From NCBI GenBank assembly GCA_034509925.1, contig CM067529.1:4907001-4971000 (forward strand): a stretch of DNA of 64,000 nucleotides, read 5' to 3'. The notes below the pieces were generated by a model. That model searched no databases, was not told where the DNA came from, and saw nothing but the letters and a program-made list of their open reading frames with translations. The DNA is from Hirudinaria manillensis (lineage: Eukaryota; Annelida; Clitellata; Hirudinida; Hirudinidae). Shown piece by piece: positions 12,713 to 25,064 of this stretch (its first letter is position 1; each line of letters starts with the position of its first letter). Position numbers and translations under genes: made by a program.

Positions 12713-13085
12713 CGTTGAACAAACTCATAAGAGGCATTTTCAGGTTGTTCAAAAATATCCGAGCTGACCACAGGAGTAGTTGGTTGCTTTTGCTTTTCTT
12801 TCTCAAAGCCAAAAGCTTGGAATTGCCACTGCCTAAGGGACGTTGTTGTACGATTTTAAAGACATTTTTGAACCCTGTTTTATCAGATACTTATTGTTGA
12901 TGGTTTTTACCATAGGATTAGCTGATCCTTAAAAAAATAATGCTTTCGAAAGGTTTAAAGTGTTTAAGTTTTGTTCAAGTTAGTAGGCTGTCAGAAAAAC
13001 TGTCACTGCACAAAGGTTTTTTGTCATATAATGCGGTTGCGCTTTTTGTAATTTTTGTTGAGAATGGTTCCTATTCCAAAGTCAG
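12713..13085 (-). pseudogene. Decayed duplicate of two CEP170-like exons
   Basis: The plus-strand text at about 12720-12835 aligns with 24065-24180 (exon 3 of the intact CEP170-like gene), and 12985-13060 aligns with 24330-24395 (exon 2, the PSWWGD exon), in the same order and orientation, with the intron between them. Shared words include AGAGGCATTT, GTTGACCACA/GCTGACCACA and GTCATATAATG/GCCATATAATG. The frame is broken by substitutions and small indels and no intact exon remains. This identifies the right part of the ancestral duplicated unit. Confidence 0.7.
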
Positions 13086-13672
13086 ATGACTTAAATAGGT
13101 GCTGAACATTACTATTCAGAAGTTTCGTAGTTAAAATTGGTAGATCAGCGCACTCGTGAGCTGCTAAGTAATCGCGCGTGTTACATTCTTACGATTTTGA
13201 GATCATAATTTGTTTACTGATTCTCAGTGGTGTAATTTTTTCTAGGGACCAGGACCCGAGGCAATGTATATAAATATACAATTTAAGGGTTATATCTTCC
13301 CTCACCATTCTATCCCACCCCTAGGTCTGACAGGCATACAGATTTAATTCCTTCTATGCAACGGGGAAGGCTTGCCTTTATCGGTAAAAAGTATTAAAGA
13401 TATTTTTGAACAAAATCACTATCGTTCTAAAGATATATTATAAAAAATACATAGTATAAGCCAATAGCTCTACAAAGATGGACTTTGCGCTATTTTATCG
13501 TGCAGTCACGTGAAAGATGCTATTGACAACAGTTTCAAAACAACGAATACGGCCATTGTAGAGGGAACGCGGAGCAGGGTTGATGGTCGTTTTAGGAACT
13601 TGTGGATGGAATTTGGTCACATTTAAAAATTTAACTTTGGATTAATATTTTTGAGTTTGCCACCTTTGAGCA

Positions 13673-16600
13673 ATGGCGCTACTGCGATGGAAAAATACCA
13701 TGAACGCGTTGATACAGGTCTGGTAAGGAATTACTTTTTGTAATTATAAATTAGAGCCAAAGTTTTTACTTGATAACAAATTTTAATTTTTCACTAATTA
13801 CTGGTATAAATAATTTATAATTAATGCAGTCTTCGGGACCTATTCACTGGGAGGGCTTGGCATTATAAAGCAAAAATTTTTCCGGCCACCGGGAAGAGCA
13901 GATTTGATCTCCAAATTGAATATTCACGTAAATTTTTGCGGGTTCTGGCAAAAATTCCACTTCATCTGTTTGAAATTCCAACATATCAACAATAGTATTC
14001 AGTGCATCCAGCAGACCATTTTGACTGGATGCCATAACTGGCGGGAAATTGATTTAAATACTCGATTACAAAATTTGTCTCTTCTTTGGTCACCATGCAC
14101 AAATACTTAGTTTTTTACATATCATGAGGGCTTGACCTCTCCCTGCAGAGCCACCATTGGAGAGCTGTCACATTTAGTGCAATCTTCTGAGGTTGTATTT
14201 GTGAGACAACTTGGGCTGATCCAAATATCCATTGTCTCATGCTATTATACTAACGATCTGAGGTTGTATTTGTGAGACAACTTGGGCTGATCCAAATATC
14301 CATTGTCTCATGCTATTATACTAACGATCTGAGGTTGTATTTGTGAGACAACTTGGGCTGATCCAAATATCCATTGTCTCATGCTATTATACTAACGATC
14401 TGAGGTTGTATTTGTGAGACAACTTGGGCTGATCCAAATATCCATTGTCTCATGCTATTATACTAACGATCGTAGCAGACTATACTCAAAAGGAATGGCT
14501 TCAACCCACGATAAACATCTTGCTCATATGTGACACATCAGTCATAGATTATTAGTAAATTGTAACTATAGCCATCAGATTCTATCTGGACTGGACTGAC
14601 AAATGACTTAGTGAGCAACAACAGCCATGATAATGCCTGAAAATGGACTCCATATAAAATATGAATTTTTTTATTTAGTTTTTATTTTGATATAGTAATA
14701 TCGACAAAGAATATTACAAAAGATCATAATACTGCGACAAACATTAATACAGTCTATATGGCGAACACAATGTATTAAATCGCCACCCCAAAGTTAAGCT
14801 ATAGGGGATAATAATAAACTACGTAAGTCTGGGTATTGCATAAGAACACATGTAAAATTTGTTTAATTGGGACCTTTTGGCAACAAAAACACTGGTTTAA
14901 AGGAAGAATACGTAATTGCAGTTCTTTATAGATATTCAATTTAATTTTCAGTCGGGAAAATTTATGGAAAGTTCCCAAACGGATTTTGTACTGGTTTATA
15001 AAATTGATGATAGTGAGTTTGGAAAACTATACAGAGAGAAATTTTTCACCTGGATTAACAGTCTAGATATTAAAATGAAGGAAACCCAAATGGATGACAA
15101 AATGATTGTTGAGTTGCAAGTGCCTCTGTATCTCTTGTGTTTTGAAGGAAACAGAGATGGACTTAAAGTCATTACAAAAGTACAGCAAATTATACGGATT
15201 AAAACTTGCATTGGAAGACGTGTTATTTTTCAAAAATTAATTTGTTTAGTATTCGAGTAGTTATAAAGAAATAATGAAAGCTGACTGTTGTTGCCATTGC
15301 TGGAAATATTTAGAAAGTGAAAATTTTGGTAAGCTACAATTTATTTAAAAAATGGTTCTAGAATATGTTTTGATCAAATGATTTCTTTTTTTCAGTGGAC
15401 AGGCTTTCTGTGACACTGGAAACACATAACATTCAAGCTCTTGACTTTCAAAGTCCCTATTTATTCAGATCATCAACACGATTTTTAATAGTAATTTGTT
15501 TTTTATTATACTTAATTATTTTTAATTAATTGGCAAAGTTTAATATAATAGTCAAATAATTTGATGCACGACAACAATGGGGAAGTTTTTGTACTATTGT
15601 TTGAATTCTCTTTGCAGACATATTACATCCTGAATTCCAATGATTTGGTTGATAATCAAGGGAGCCTTGGTGACTCACATGTCAATGAAGGTAGAAATCA
15701 TTAATAAAACTAGATACTAGTTATAGTTCACCTGTATAAAACACATTCTTTCATTGGGTCTCCTAAATGAGAAATAATTGGTTATATTTTTGAGATTTAA
15801 AAAAAGTATTTTGATGTCTTAAGCATAGTAAGTGAGAAATCATCTAAATGCAAACAGAGTTTCAAAAACATTTTTACTCAAGGCAACTTTCAAAATTCAT
15901 ACAAAACAAATGTGGATTTTTTTCTGTTTCATTCTGTTGCATGGTTACTTTTCATGTACTAGTGTGCCAATGAAATTTGTACAATAAAATGCAACTGGTT
16001 TTTTGAGGTCACCATCAATAATAGTTTTCTAGCAACTAAGGTGTAGTAGAAAAATGTGCATGAAGATGTTTCAGTTTACTTGCCAATGCCGATGCAACAA
16101 TTTATCCAGACTTTTGAGTGCCTTATATACCCTGATTGGATTTGAATTACTTCTAACCAATCCTTATGGCCCTGTCTGGAGGCACAAACATATCAAATAC
16201 GGCACATAATGGCTTGTTGCCATTACTGCCGCTTGCAGGAACGTTACCCATTTGACCACTCCAATTATGCTTTGGCAATGTGTTTGATAATGCTACAGCA
16301 GTTTGGCTTTTAGTCTTATAATGGGATCAAAGAGTAATGTCATCAGACTGTTTTGACATCCTCTCAAAACTATGAAACTGTTCAGGTGTGATCTTTATCT
16401 ATTTATCTTTTGTAAGGAAGGTCATATCTACTTTTTTGCATCAAATATGATTTAAGAATGGTTCTACTTTTTCTCTGTAATGAGTCCAGTCTTTTCAAAA
16501 TTGCTTCAAGAGCATATCATATCTTATTGGGTAGCAGGGATAATATGGGGTTCAAAAATTGGTTTGACAATTTTAGACTGAGTGATGCTCACTGAACCTC

Positions 16601-19600
16601 AATGGCTCATTGCCTTAAGAATTACTTAATACTTTCTCGTTATGCTATCATGATACACCAACATATCTTCACCATCTCCTAGGAATGATATCTTTCATTT
16701 AAAAAGCATTATCAAGTTGTTTGATATATTTGACGTAACAGACTTATTTGATGTGCAAAGATAAAAGAAAAACAAATCTGAGTTATGAGATAATTAATTT
16801 CTTCGTTGGCACCTTCATACATATATCCTCATGAATTAAATGTTAATAAAAGTGATAAATTTAATGGAACAGACTTTTATATTCCTTTTCTTAAGGTCTG
16901 AATTTCATGTTGAATAAAAAGTACATATCAGATGCCTTTCCAATGCACGAGATAGAAGTGGATGAGCCTGATGCAGCAAAAGCAGCAGAAGTGGCTCAAA
17001 TAGCAAAGGAAAGTAGTTCCAGAAAAAGGCTTTATGAAGCATGGATAAAGATATTCAGGTACAATTTAAATTTCCATAAAATATATAAATACATTGTCAC
17101 ACAATTTTCAAAATTTCTTTTCAAATTTAATATTTATTAGAATGATTTTATTTTCAATTTTTATTTTGTGTATAATATTAGGTTTCTACCAGTTCATAGC
17201 ATAAGAGATTATTTTGGACCACGTATTGCCCTCTATTTTGCATGGTGTGACATTTTGACCTTGTCATTGTGGATCCCTATGATTATGGGAATCATTACAT
17301 TCATGTATGGCCTCAAAGAAGAGTGAGTGTAATTGGTGCCTAAGCTGCCCTTATGTTATTTGCTTAAGGAAAGTTTCTAATTTTCTTAATTCAAGTTTTT
17401 GTAGACAATCATGCCTTAATTTGAATTATTTATATTTGAAGTTACTTTGTGCAAAAGGAAGGAAATCCAACAAACAGGTTCGATGACTATGTTCTTTTAG
17501 GCCAGTTTTAATATAGTATATTTAAATTTCATTGTGAAATTCAAGATTTTTTATCTAGCATGGGAAAACTTTGATGGTGTTGAGTGACCTCTTGTTGAGT
17601 ATTTTATTTTTATCAAAGTTTGCAAACTCAATTTTTTCATGAGTTAGAACCACTCAAGAGGATTGGACTCAAAATTTTGAAAATATTATTATCAAACAAA
17701 AATTGTTTTTCATCATTGTCTTTAGATGATGGTCTCAATGCCATCCTAGACTTCCTGTTCTGATTTTAAACCTCTATTCAAGTAAATGTTATGTAAAGAC
17801 ATCTGATGGCTATAAGATTCTTGATGTGATATGAAAGTCAATAGATTACATAAATCAGCATTTTAATAAATTTTTTTTATTCAGGAATATTGTACAGATG
17901 AGATCTAATAATATAGGCCTGTTCAAGAAGGCTTTTGATAATGATATGATGCCTATTTATGCAATTGTTGTATCTCTTTGGGGTTAGAAGGATAAGCTGT
18001 TCATTTATATGTTAAGTAAATTATATCTTTATTCCAGGAACCATATTTCTAGAACTGTGGAAACGAGAAAATGCCAAACTTGCTTATTTGTGGGATGTGA
18101 AATCTTTTGAAGACAAAGAACCAGACAGACCTCAATATGTTATCAAAGTAAGCAACTGATTTTGTTGATTTTAAACACTTTCGATGAGTGATTTTAATCA
18201 CTCATGTAAAAATTTTACATAGCAAAGTTGGAGCATTATCCGGTCCTTCTGGCTAAGATGTTTCATTTCTACTGGCATCAGTCTCCTTATGGTTATTCAA
18301 GCTCAATTCTTGGAATATTTAAATTATTTTCAGTAAAAAAAAGGCTTTTTGATGAAGGTTTGTCTTGTTCTGGTGGTAACATCATCTCTCATTGCCTATA
18401 GGGTAGTCACAAGGGTTGATTACTGCTCTCACTCGCCTGGATTTCAATGTTCAGTGGTCTCTAGGGCAGTTCCTTTAATCCTTAACTCAGCAGCAATTAT
18501 CAGTTTTGGGAAGGTGGAACTTTCAATAATTAATAAATCAGAGTTTTTCATTCTTGCTAATTATACTTAATCATAATAAATATCAGCAGCTGGTAAAGCA
18601 ATATCCATGTTGTTGAGAATATATTATTTTACATGTTGCTTAAAAAGTTTCATTTGGATTTTTTTTTCAATTGTTTTAGATCTATCGAAAGGTGGCTTAC
18701 AAGTTGACTGAATGGGGTACAGCTTTGTATTTATGTAATTTTATGACTGAAAAGTACTGAAAGTACTTTAAATATTTTAAAAGAAAATTACAGATGCCTG
18801 ACAGAATTTAACGATGCCTTAATTTTCAAATTATTTGCCTTTGAGTTTACCAACTCTTACACAGCTTGCTTCTACATTGCATTCTTCAGAGTTTGTCTTT
18901 GTGTTTTTTTTAATATTGAACTTAGAAACAAAGCTGTTATTTATATAAATATTTTCCAGAGATCCTATGATCAAGGAATTTTTGGTCTTGGTAAAGAATA
19001 CAATGATAATTGTGAAGATGAAATTTCAAAGTCTTGTATGCCTCTTCTTTCAGCACAGATTTTTTTCTTAATGATCCTGAAACCTCTTCCAAAACTTTTT
19101 TCAGATTTTTTTCTCCCGTTAGCACCCATGCCTTATAGTTTTACAACAATTATTTTGGCATTGATTTGATCATTTAATGTTCTTTCCACCAGAATTTTCA
19201 AAAAACGTTACTTTAACAAGAGCAAGGTGGCAGATGAGGAAATGGCAAAAGTTTTATCCCATGTTGAAATTGAATACTTGAAAGAGCCACTTGATGATTT
19301 CACTATGTCTGAATACACAGAGAAAGTGGTATTGTATGGATACTTAATGGTAAATCTCTATAAAGATTGACTAAGTCGTCACTCTTCATCAGCATTGTAA
19401 TTTTGTTCTCTGCAGTTATTTGCAGCATCATTTCCATTGGCACCACTAATAGCCATGTTGACTCTTATCATAGACGTAAGGATCGATGCCCATCGTCTTC
19501 TGTTTATCAATAGGAGGCCAGTTCCATTTGTTGCAGAAAACATAGGTTGATGTTGTTATGATACATCTTGCCCAACATAAATAGGATATAAATATTTTAC

Positions 19601-21186
19601 ACTTATTTAATATCCAAATAATCGAATCATCCAATTCTGGATATTCCATCATTTTATTGCACACAAAACATATCATAAAATTTGTTGTGTCTGCATAGGA
19701 AGATTAAAATTTACAAATCATATAAAACTGTGTCTCTGGGTCTAAAAAAGATAGAAAGAGATTTTGCATTTATTCCATGATTTTTTTAATTTATGAACTT
19801 CAAAGTATTTTTTAATCGAAACATGATAGATGTACAAAAGATTTATTTTTAGTTTATTGATAATAGTTTAATGATGGGTAGAGGTGAAACTTTGTGCTAA
19901 GTGGAAGGGGATAGATTGAAGCCATTAGAAAAGCCAATTTTTCTCTTACCAAAATTACTAAAAAGCTTGAGGTTTGAGGCATGTCATTTCTATTTATTGA
20001 ATGTGTCTCAAGAGTATGCAAATAAGAAAAAAAAAGTGAAAACTGTTTGCCAACAGATAGTTCTGGCAAAGAAAATATTTCAATATATCAGATAAATATT
20101 TTGCAAACCACCTAAGGACAAGGCTAAATTCAACTTGTCTAAAAGTTTGGTAATGAATTACTTAAAAGCCAGTAACATTTGAAAATGTCAAAAAAAAAGA
20201 TTAAAGGCTCCAGTTCTGCGAGATCACAAGTGTCAAAGTTCAGAGGGCTAAAATCATGTTATCAGGCAGAGAAGGTCAGGCCAATATTTTATGATGAAAT
20301 CTGATTGCTTCAGATGGTTATCAGATTTATTGGCACAACTTTAGATAAGGGAAAGAATAAATTTCAGCAGAAATCATGGAACTCAAACAGTCATGATGTG
20401 AATGGGAATTTCAAATGGTAAAGACTGATTTGGCATTTCTCCAAGGAATGCAAAACTAAGAAGAAGAATATATAAAAATGTATCATTGTCACCTACATTG
20501 GTATTGCATCAAGTCTGTTTTTCCAACAAAAACCATTTAATTATATGAATTTATTAAATAATTGTACAAATGAATTCATAAAGTAGAACTTTTTTAGGAT
20601 TGTGGTTTGATATATTAAACTTCATAAATGTTATTGGCGTGGTAGTCAATGCTTGCCTCATTGCATTCACTTCTCGGTGGGGTGAGAGGCTCTCAACCGT
20701 AGAGAAATTGGTATTTGTTCTCATTTTTGAGGTTACTGATCCATTAAAATGTCTAATTTGCGACATTTTATCTTATTTTGATGTTGTTGTAGAATGTTGT
20801 GTTTGGCCTCAAGTACTTGATTGCAATCGTTATCCCTGATGTTCCCAGAAATGTAAAACGGGCCAAGAGACTGGTGATTTCAAGATTTTTATTTATTATG
20901 CACTATATTTTGCACATCAAACCATGCATTACAAGATCAATTTTCATAATGAGATAAAGGGAAATTTGTCCCCTCTATGAAGTCATGATTACCTTTTCAA
21001 ACATTCTGCAACATTTGAGTTTATAGTGATTAATTATCATTATTCATTTGAGATTTAACAAATAAATCCATTTTTATTTCTCTTCTGATGTCTATAAAAT
21101 TATATTTTTAGGATCTCTTCAAATCTGGAAAGGTGGTTTCTAAGCTTGTTATTGGCAGGAAGGGAAGGGCCTCAAAATATTATTGA
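13673..21186 (+). CDS. Anoctamin (TMEM16) family protein, tandem copy B
   Basis: Second copy of the anoctamin with the same 19 exons and phases, 711 residues in frame: 13673-13717, 14952-15179, 15250-15328, 15396-15490, 15618-15690, 16896-17058, 17182-17322, 17885-17982, 18038-18147, 18223-18291, 18358-18513, 18680-18726, 18794-18890, 18960-19117, 19193-19349, 19416-19545, 20598-20731, 20793-20873, 21112-21186. It differs from copy A by one extra codon in each of exons 3, 8 and 14 and by many substitutions in exons 8 and 14, while exons 12-13 and 15-16 are nearly identical. Family motifs (DFVLVYK, RDYFGPRIALYFAW, SEYTE, FPLAPL, DVRIDA, IPDVPRN) are all present, so both copies look functional. 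Exon 3 encodes a Cys-rich patch (CCCHCW; CCYWWRC in copy A) in the cytoplasmic N-terminus. The gene's long first intron contains a 71-bp tandem repeat. Confidence 0.9.
14186..14469. repeat. Four perfect copies of a 71-bp tandem repeat
   Basis: Copies begin at 14186, 14257, 14328 and 14399 with no differences seen between them. Each starts TCTGAGGTTGTATTTGTGAG and ends in TATACTAACGA. The array lies in intron 1 of anoctamin copy B and is absent from intron 1 of copy A, so it arose after the duplication. The unit contains GTGAGACAA and, 23 bp on, TTGTCTCAT, a near-palindromic pair able to form a hairpin. Confidence 0.9.
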
Positions 21187-21916
21187 AAATAAAGCAGAAC
21201 CATCAACATATTCATTCGCAACAGCTTGATAGTGACAGTAGAATGATTTATATGAATCACCCATTTGTTTAACTATCTTCTATTATATCATTTTTTACTA
21301 TAAAAGCATGGACATTTTCTTCATTATACTTTTTTCATAATAAGATGTTCATCACCATGTACAATAAATTATTCTACATTTTTTCTGAAATTAGTTTTGA
21401 ATTCAGTCACCAGATATCACAATTGATTCATGAAATTTTGGTTGAGCCTCAGCACGTTGTCACATTATTGGGCTCACATTTGATCCATTCCAGCTATGAG
21501 GAAATCGTGGAGATCTATGAAGATAAAGTTCAACTTTGAATTCTTGATCGTACAAATATTATGTCAAAGAAGTGACATCATATTTACCAAAGAGAAGATC
21601 ATTAGAAGCCTTCATTGTGGATAACATTGTAGATAATCTGGATGAGACTGTTGTGTCCACCACATGCCTTTCAGCAGATTTCCACATGTCTTTCTTTTCA
21701 TTTCTTAAACTTTAAAAGGTTTAAAAGTGATACCCAATTTGATTATTAACCACAATGATAAAATATTTACTTTATCAACTCGAGTAAATTACCAGCTAGC
21801 AATTGGATTTGAGCAGAATATTTCATGATGGCAGTCAAGCTTGATATATCATCATTTACCTAGGAATATTGAAAAAAAGTACATTTTTACCTAATCTACA
21901 TAGAATATTAACAATT
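21187..21916. other. Short gap between convergent genes
   Basis: About 730 bp separating the stop codons of anoctamin B (plus) and the CEP170-like gene (minus). It should hold both 3' UTRs. The 64-residue plus-strand frame at 21345-21539 has no start or splice context and no recognisable family, so it is not called. Confidence 0.55.
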
Positions 21917-24900
21917 TCAATGCAGAATAGATTTTTGAACCCTTTCCATCTTGATACTTTCTACATTTTGTTTTGCTCTGTCTTTCTGTTGCCAATCTAG
22001 TTCCCGTCCAGTTGCCATTCTGCTAAAAGATCTCCCTTTTACTGACAACTCAGTGGAACTTCTTCCTCTGATTGAACTTCTTGTGCTGTTTTGTTTCAGT
22101 CCTTTTGACCGAATATCTGGTGTTTTTGGTTGCTTGTTTTGCAACGTCTTGTGTGCCGACTTGTCTGAAGAAGTCGGACTGCCGTTAGAGACCAATTTTT
22201 GAATGGATGAGTATGTTTGTTTCTTGTGAGGTGGAATAAACGATCCTTGAGATTTCGCAGTGGAGGCTGATGAATTGCTTCTGCATTTTTTAACTATTTG
22301 CTGGCCTAGGCTCAAGTCTGTGAAATTTGACTGACAATCATCTACAGATGAATCTGTGCCAGGCATGATGCTGCTCTGATATCTTTTGAAAATTGAATCA
22401 CTCTCCTCAAATCCTATTGGAATAGTTTTAGGATTATAAATACAGTTTGAATCAAATCTTGTACCTTTTATGGGGTCATTTGTATCATTTCTAGCATTAT
22501 GTGGTGTTTCAAATTTGCAGGTAGAATCAGAAAAATTCGGAGGCTTGATTATTTCAATGGATTTGCTTTCTAAACTTTCAATTGAATCTATTGATTCACA
22601 GGAACTCACACCACTACCATCTTTTCCTTTGACCAAATCATTTTTAAGGGAAAAATCTTTATAGTCATGAGATTTCTTATTGTCTAAATGTGAGTAACTT
22701 CTTGATTGTTTTAAATGAAGGCTTATTTCCTCAGTGGGCTTGAGAAGTAGTTCTGTTTTTATGCTTCTAGCAGTCAACAAATTAAAATTATCTTCATCCA
22801 AGTTTTGAATTGGATTATATGTTGGGTCAGTATCATTAAGTTTGAAATGATCTGATTTCTGACCAAGGCTCCATGGTGCTACATCAGAAATCTGTGAAAA
22901 ATCTCCTTGAAATTCTCCGTTGTCCAATCTATTGCAGCTACTGTCTTTTATTTTGTTTTCAAATGTCGGTTTGTTTAGGATCTTTGGTGAATCCAGTTTC
23001 ATGACTGAAGCAGTATATTCCATATTTTCCAAAATATTACCAGAATTCACAAAATTCCATGATGATTCTTTTGAAAGTTGTCTGGTATCTAATGAATTTC
23101 CAAGATTGTCTGCTTTTTCCAAGGTCGGCTTTGTGGAAATGTTCTTATCATTGGTGCCACTTGCAAATTTGCCAATCTTATCAACCGAATTTGCTTGCAG
23201 ATCAGAAATTTTCTCTTGTGTTTTAACTATTGTGAGGTCTTCCAGATCTTCTGATGAAACAACGAAAGTTTTTTTCCGGCTAACTTTTTTTGGGTTTTCT
23301 ATGAAATACATAAGTAATGAAAACTAGAAAAATTCTTCTGATATTATGATCTCAAAACTTACTTTTACATTCTTTGCCCCCCTTGTTTCCCGTAGTTTTA
23401 TCTTCTCCGAGCCTGATTTCGTCAAAATCGCGAACCTGCACGATACGTCCAAATCACACACCAATCCAACGTAAATAGTCATGGTGCGTACCCGCGATTG
23501 TCATGACAACCATCAAAAACCTCCGGTTTGCGAAATAGTTAATGTGTCTTCAATTTGTTAGAGGTTGCATGGGAATAATTTCATCAACACAATTTTAGAA
23601 TACATAACATCGTGAGGTGAACACTTTCTATTAATCACGACTTTTGTAAAACGCTCCACCAATTATAACAAATGATACCTAAATATGAGCAGCCTACTAT
23701 CCTTAGAAATGTAAGCTTAAAACTATTTCGTATATTAAATATTTCATTTTAACGTGTAGTGCAAACAAATCTCACTTGGCAAGAGGTCTCTTTTAGAGGC
23801 GAACATTTACGCTGCACTTTGTCCATTTCCTGATGTGAATAAAACACTTGTGGCGATTCGTCTTCAATTACATCATCGTCCAAATCGAGGTCGACAACAT
23901 AAGTTCCGTGCTCACTGGCGACATCTGAAATTAAATTTCTGTCTGATGCTTCTAGCGATTGCTTTCTGCGGACGGACGCCTCTCTCCTTTGAAGGCTCAT
24001 TTTTCGTGAAACTGGAAAGTAGGAGCATAAGTGGTCGTTGATTTGAAACGAAGGCAGTGAACTCGAAAGAGGCATTTGTGCAGATTGTTCCGAACTATCC
24101 AAGTTGACCACAAAAGCGGTTGATTGCCTTCGCAGTTCTTTGTCAGTTCCGAGGGCTTCGTGTTGCAAAGTATCTGAGGGACCCTGTTCGTCCGAATTCG
24201 AAGACAACTTTGAACCCGGAATTGCCGGTCTATTGATGCCTTTTGCCTTATGGTTATCTAACGTTAAAAAGCAATACCATTGAAAGATTTAAAGTTTTAA
24301 AATTATCTTCAAACCTGATGATGGTGGGCTGTCTGAAGAACTGTCACCCCACCACGAAGGTGTCTTGCCATATAATGGGGTTGCATTCTTAGGACAAAGA
24401 AGTCGTTTACCTTCAAGAATTAGATTATATATAGGGTACATTTGGGATGTGCAAATATAAATTCTTTGGCTTAAAGAAACTCACCTCTTATTCTTGACAT
24501 TCCTGGGTTATCCGGTTTTTCACAATTTAATTTGAGGAGGTTTTCGTCATCTGCGTTTGTTTGTTCTCCGTTACTCGATTTCATAATTAAATTATCAAAA
24601 TAACTGGAATGTGCACTGAGAACATTCGGACATTCAGTCGATTTTGCCTCTGTGCCAACGCAAGCTGGGAGAAAAATGCAGCGATTTAAAGATGTAGAGG
24701 TGAAATTTGGTCCTTCAGAAGGAACTGGCTGAACTTTGTGCTCCCTCGCAACTTCTAAATGTTTTATGTGCTGCGGGCAAGTGCAACATTTCTGTCTTTG
24801 TGCGAAAAAATCAAATGAACATCCTATGATAGGTTGTAGCCGGCGATGATCTTTGGAAATTGGACATCCATGTGCTTCGGGAGAATTGATTTTGTCCAAA

Positions 24901-25064
24901 TTGGGCAAATACATGCTCTGGAAATGTGGAATTAACTGCATATTATCCCTCGGCACCCAGCAGTACGAAACATCCATGCCATGGGCTGGATGGTTATGGG
25001 AAGAGGTGCACCTGGTTGAAATCTCGGGATATGATAATTCCTCTTTCCGTTCGTCCATCTTCAT
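21917..25064 (-). CDS. CEP170-like protein without a visible FHA domain
   Basis: Five exons, 870 residues in frame: 24485-25064, 24315-24410, 23776-24257, 23363-23435, 21917-23298. The best clue is exon 2, which encodes TPLYGKTPSWWGD, close to a conserved motif I recall from CEP170, a centrosome and microtubule protein. Short repeats of the type AFVVNLD and TYVVDLD in exon 3 also fit. The rest is Ser/Asn/Lys-rich and low complexity, as in the long disordered part of CEP170, and ends with a basic segment (GRELDWQQKDRAKQ). CEP170 family members normally start with an FHA domain; none is visible here, so either an upstream exon was missed or this is an FHA-less relative. Part of this gene was duplicated with the anoctamin, leaving a pseudogene at 12.7-13.1 kb. 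The family name is tentative; the gene structure is firmer. Confidence 0.5.

Larger units (their letters stand above)
6040..13085 (+). repeat. First unit of a segmental tandem duplication (anoctamin plus part of a CEP170-like gene)
   Basis: By eye this unit aligns in order with the second unit beginning near 13420: upstream region, anoctamin exons 1-19, then a piece of the minus-strand CEP170-like gene (12713-13085 here versus about 24060-24400 in the intact gene). Most introns no longer align, so the duplication is not recent, although some patches are nearly identical. Left boundary is uncertain by 50-100 bp; the right boundary is set by the last recognisable CEP170-like similarity. Confidence 0.7.

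Noticed and set aside
13225..13260. Transposon end beginning CAGTGGTGTAATTTTTTCTA
   Set aside because: The start resembles some DNA-transposon ends, but no inverted partner or target duplication was found.
13844..14035. 63-residue minus-strand frame in intron 1 of anoctamin B
   Set aside because: The matching part of intron 1 in copy A has no open frame, and no family or splice context was seen.
15180..15260. Extension of anoctamin B exon 2 to a stop near 15260
   Set aside because: Copy A has a stop in the equivalent intron, and splicing at AAA|GTAC to the exon at 15250 restores the family sequence and the phase in both copies.
22920..23327. 135-residue plus-strand frame
   Set aside because: Antisense to the large last exon of the CEP170-like gene, which has consistent splice phases.
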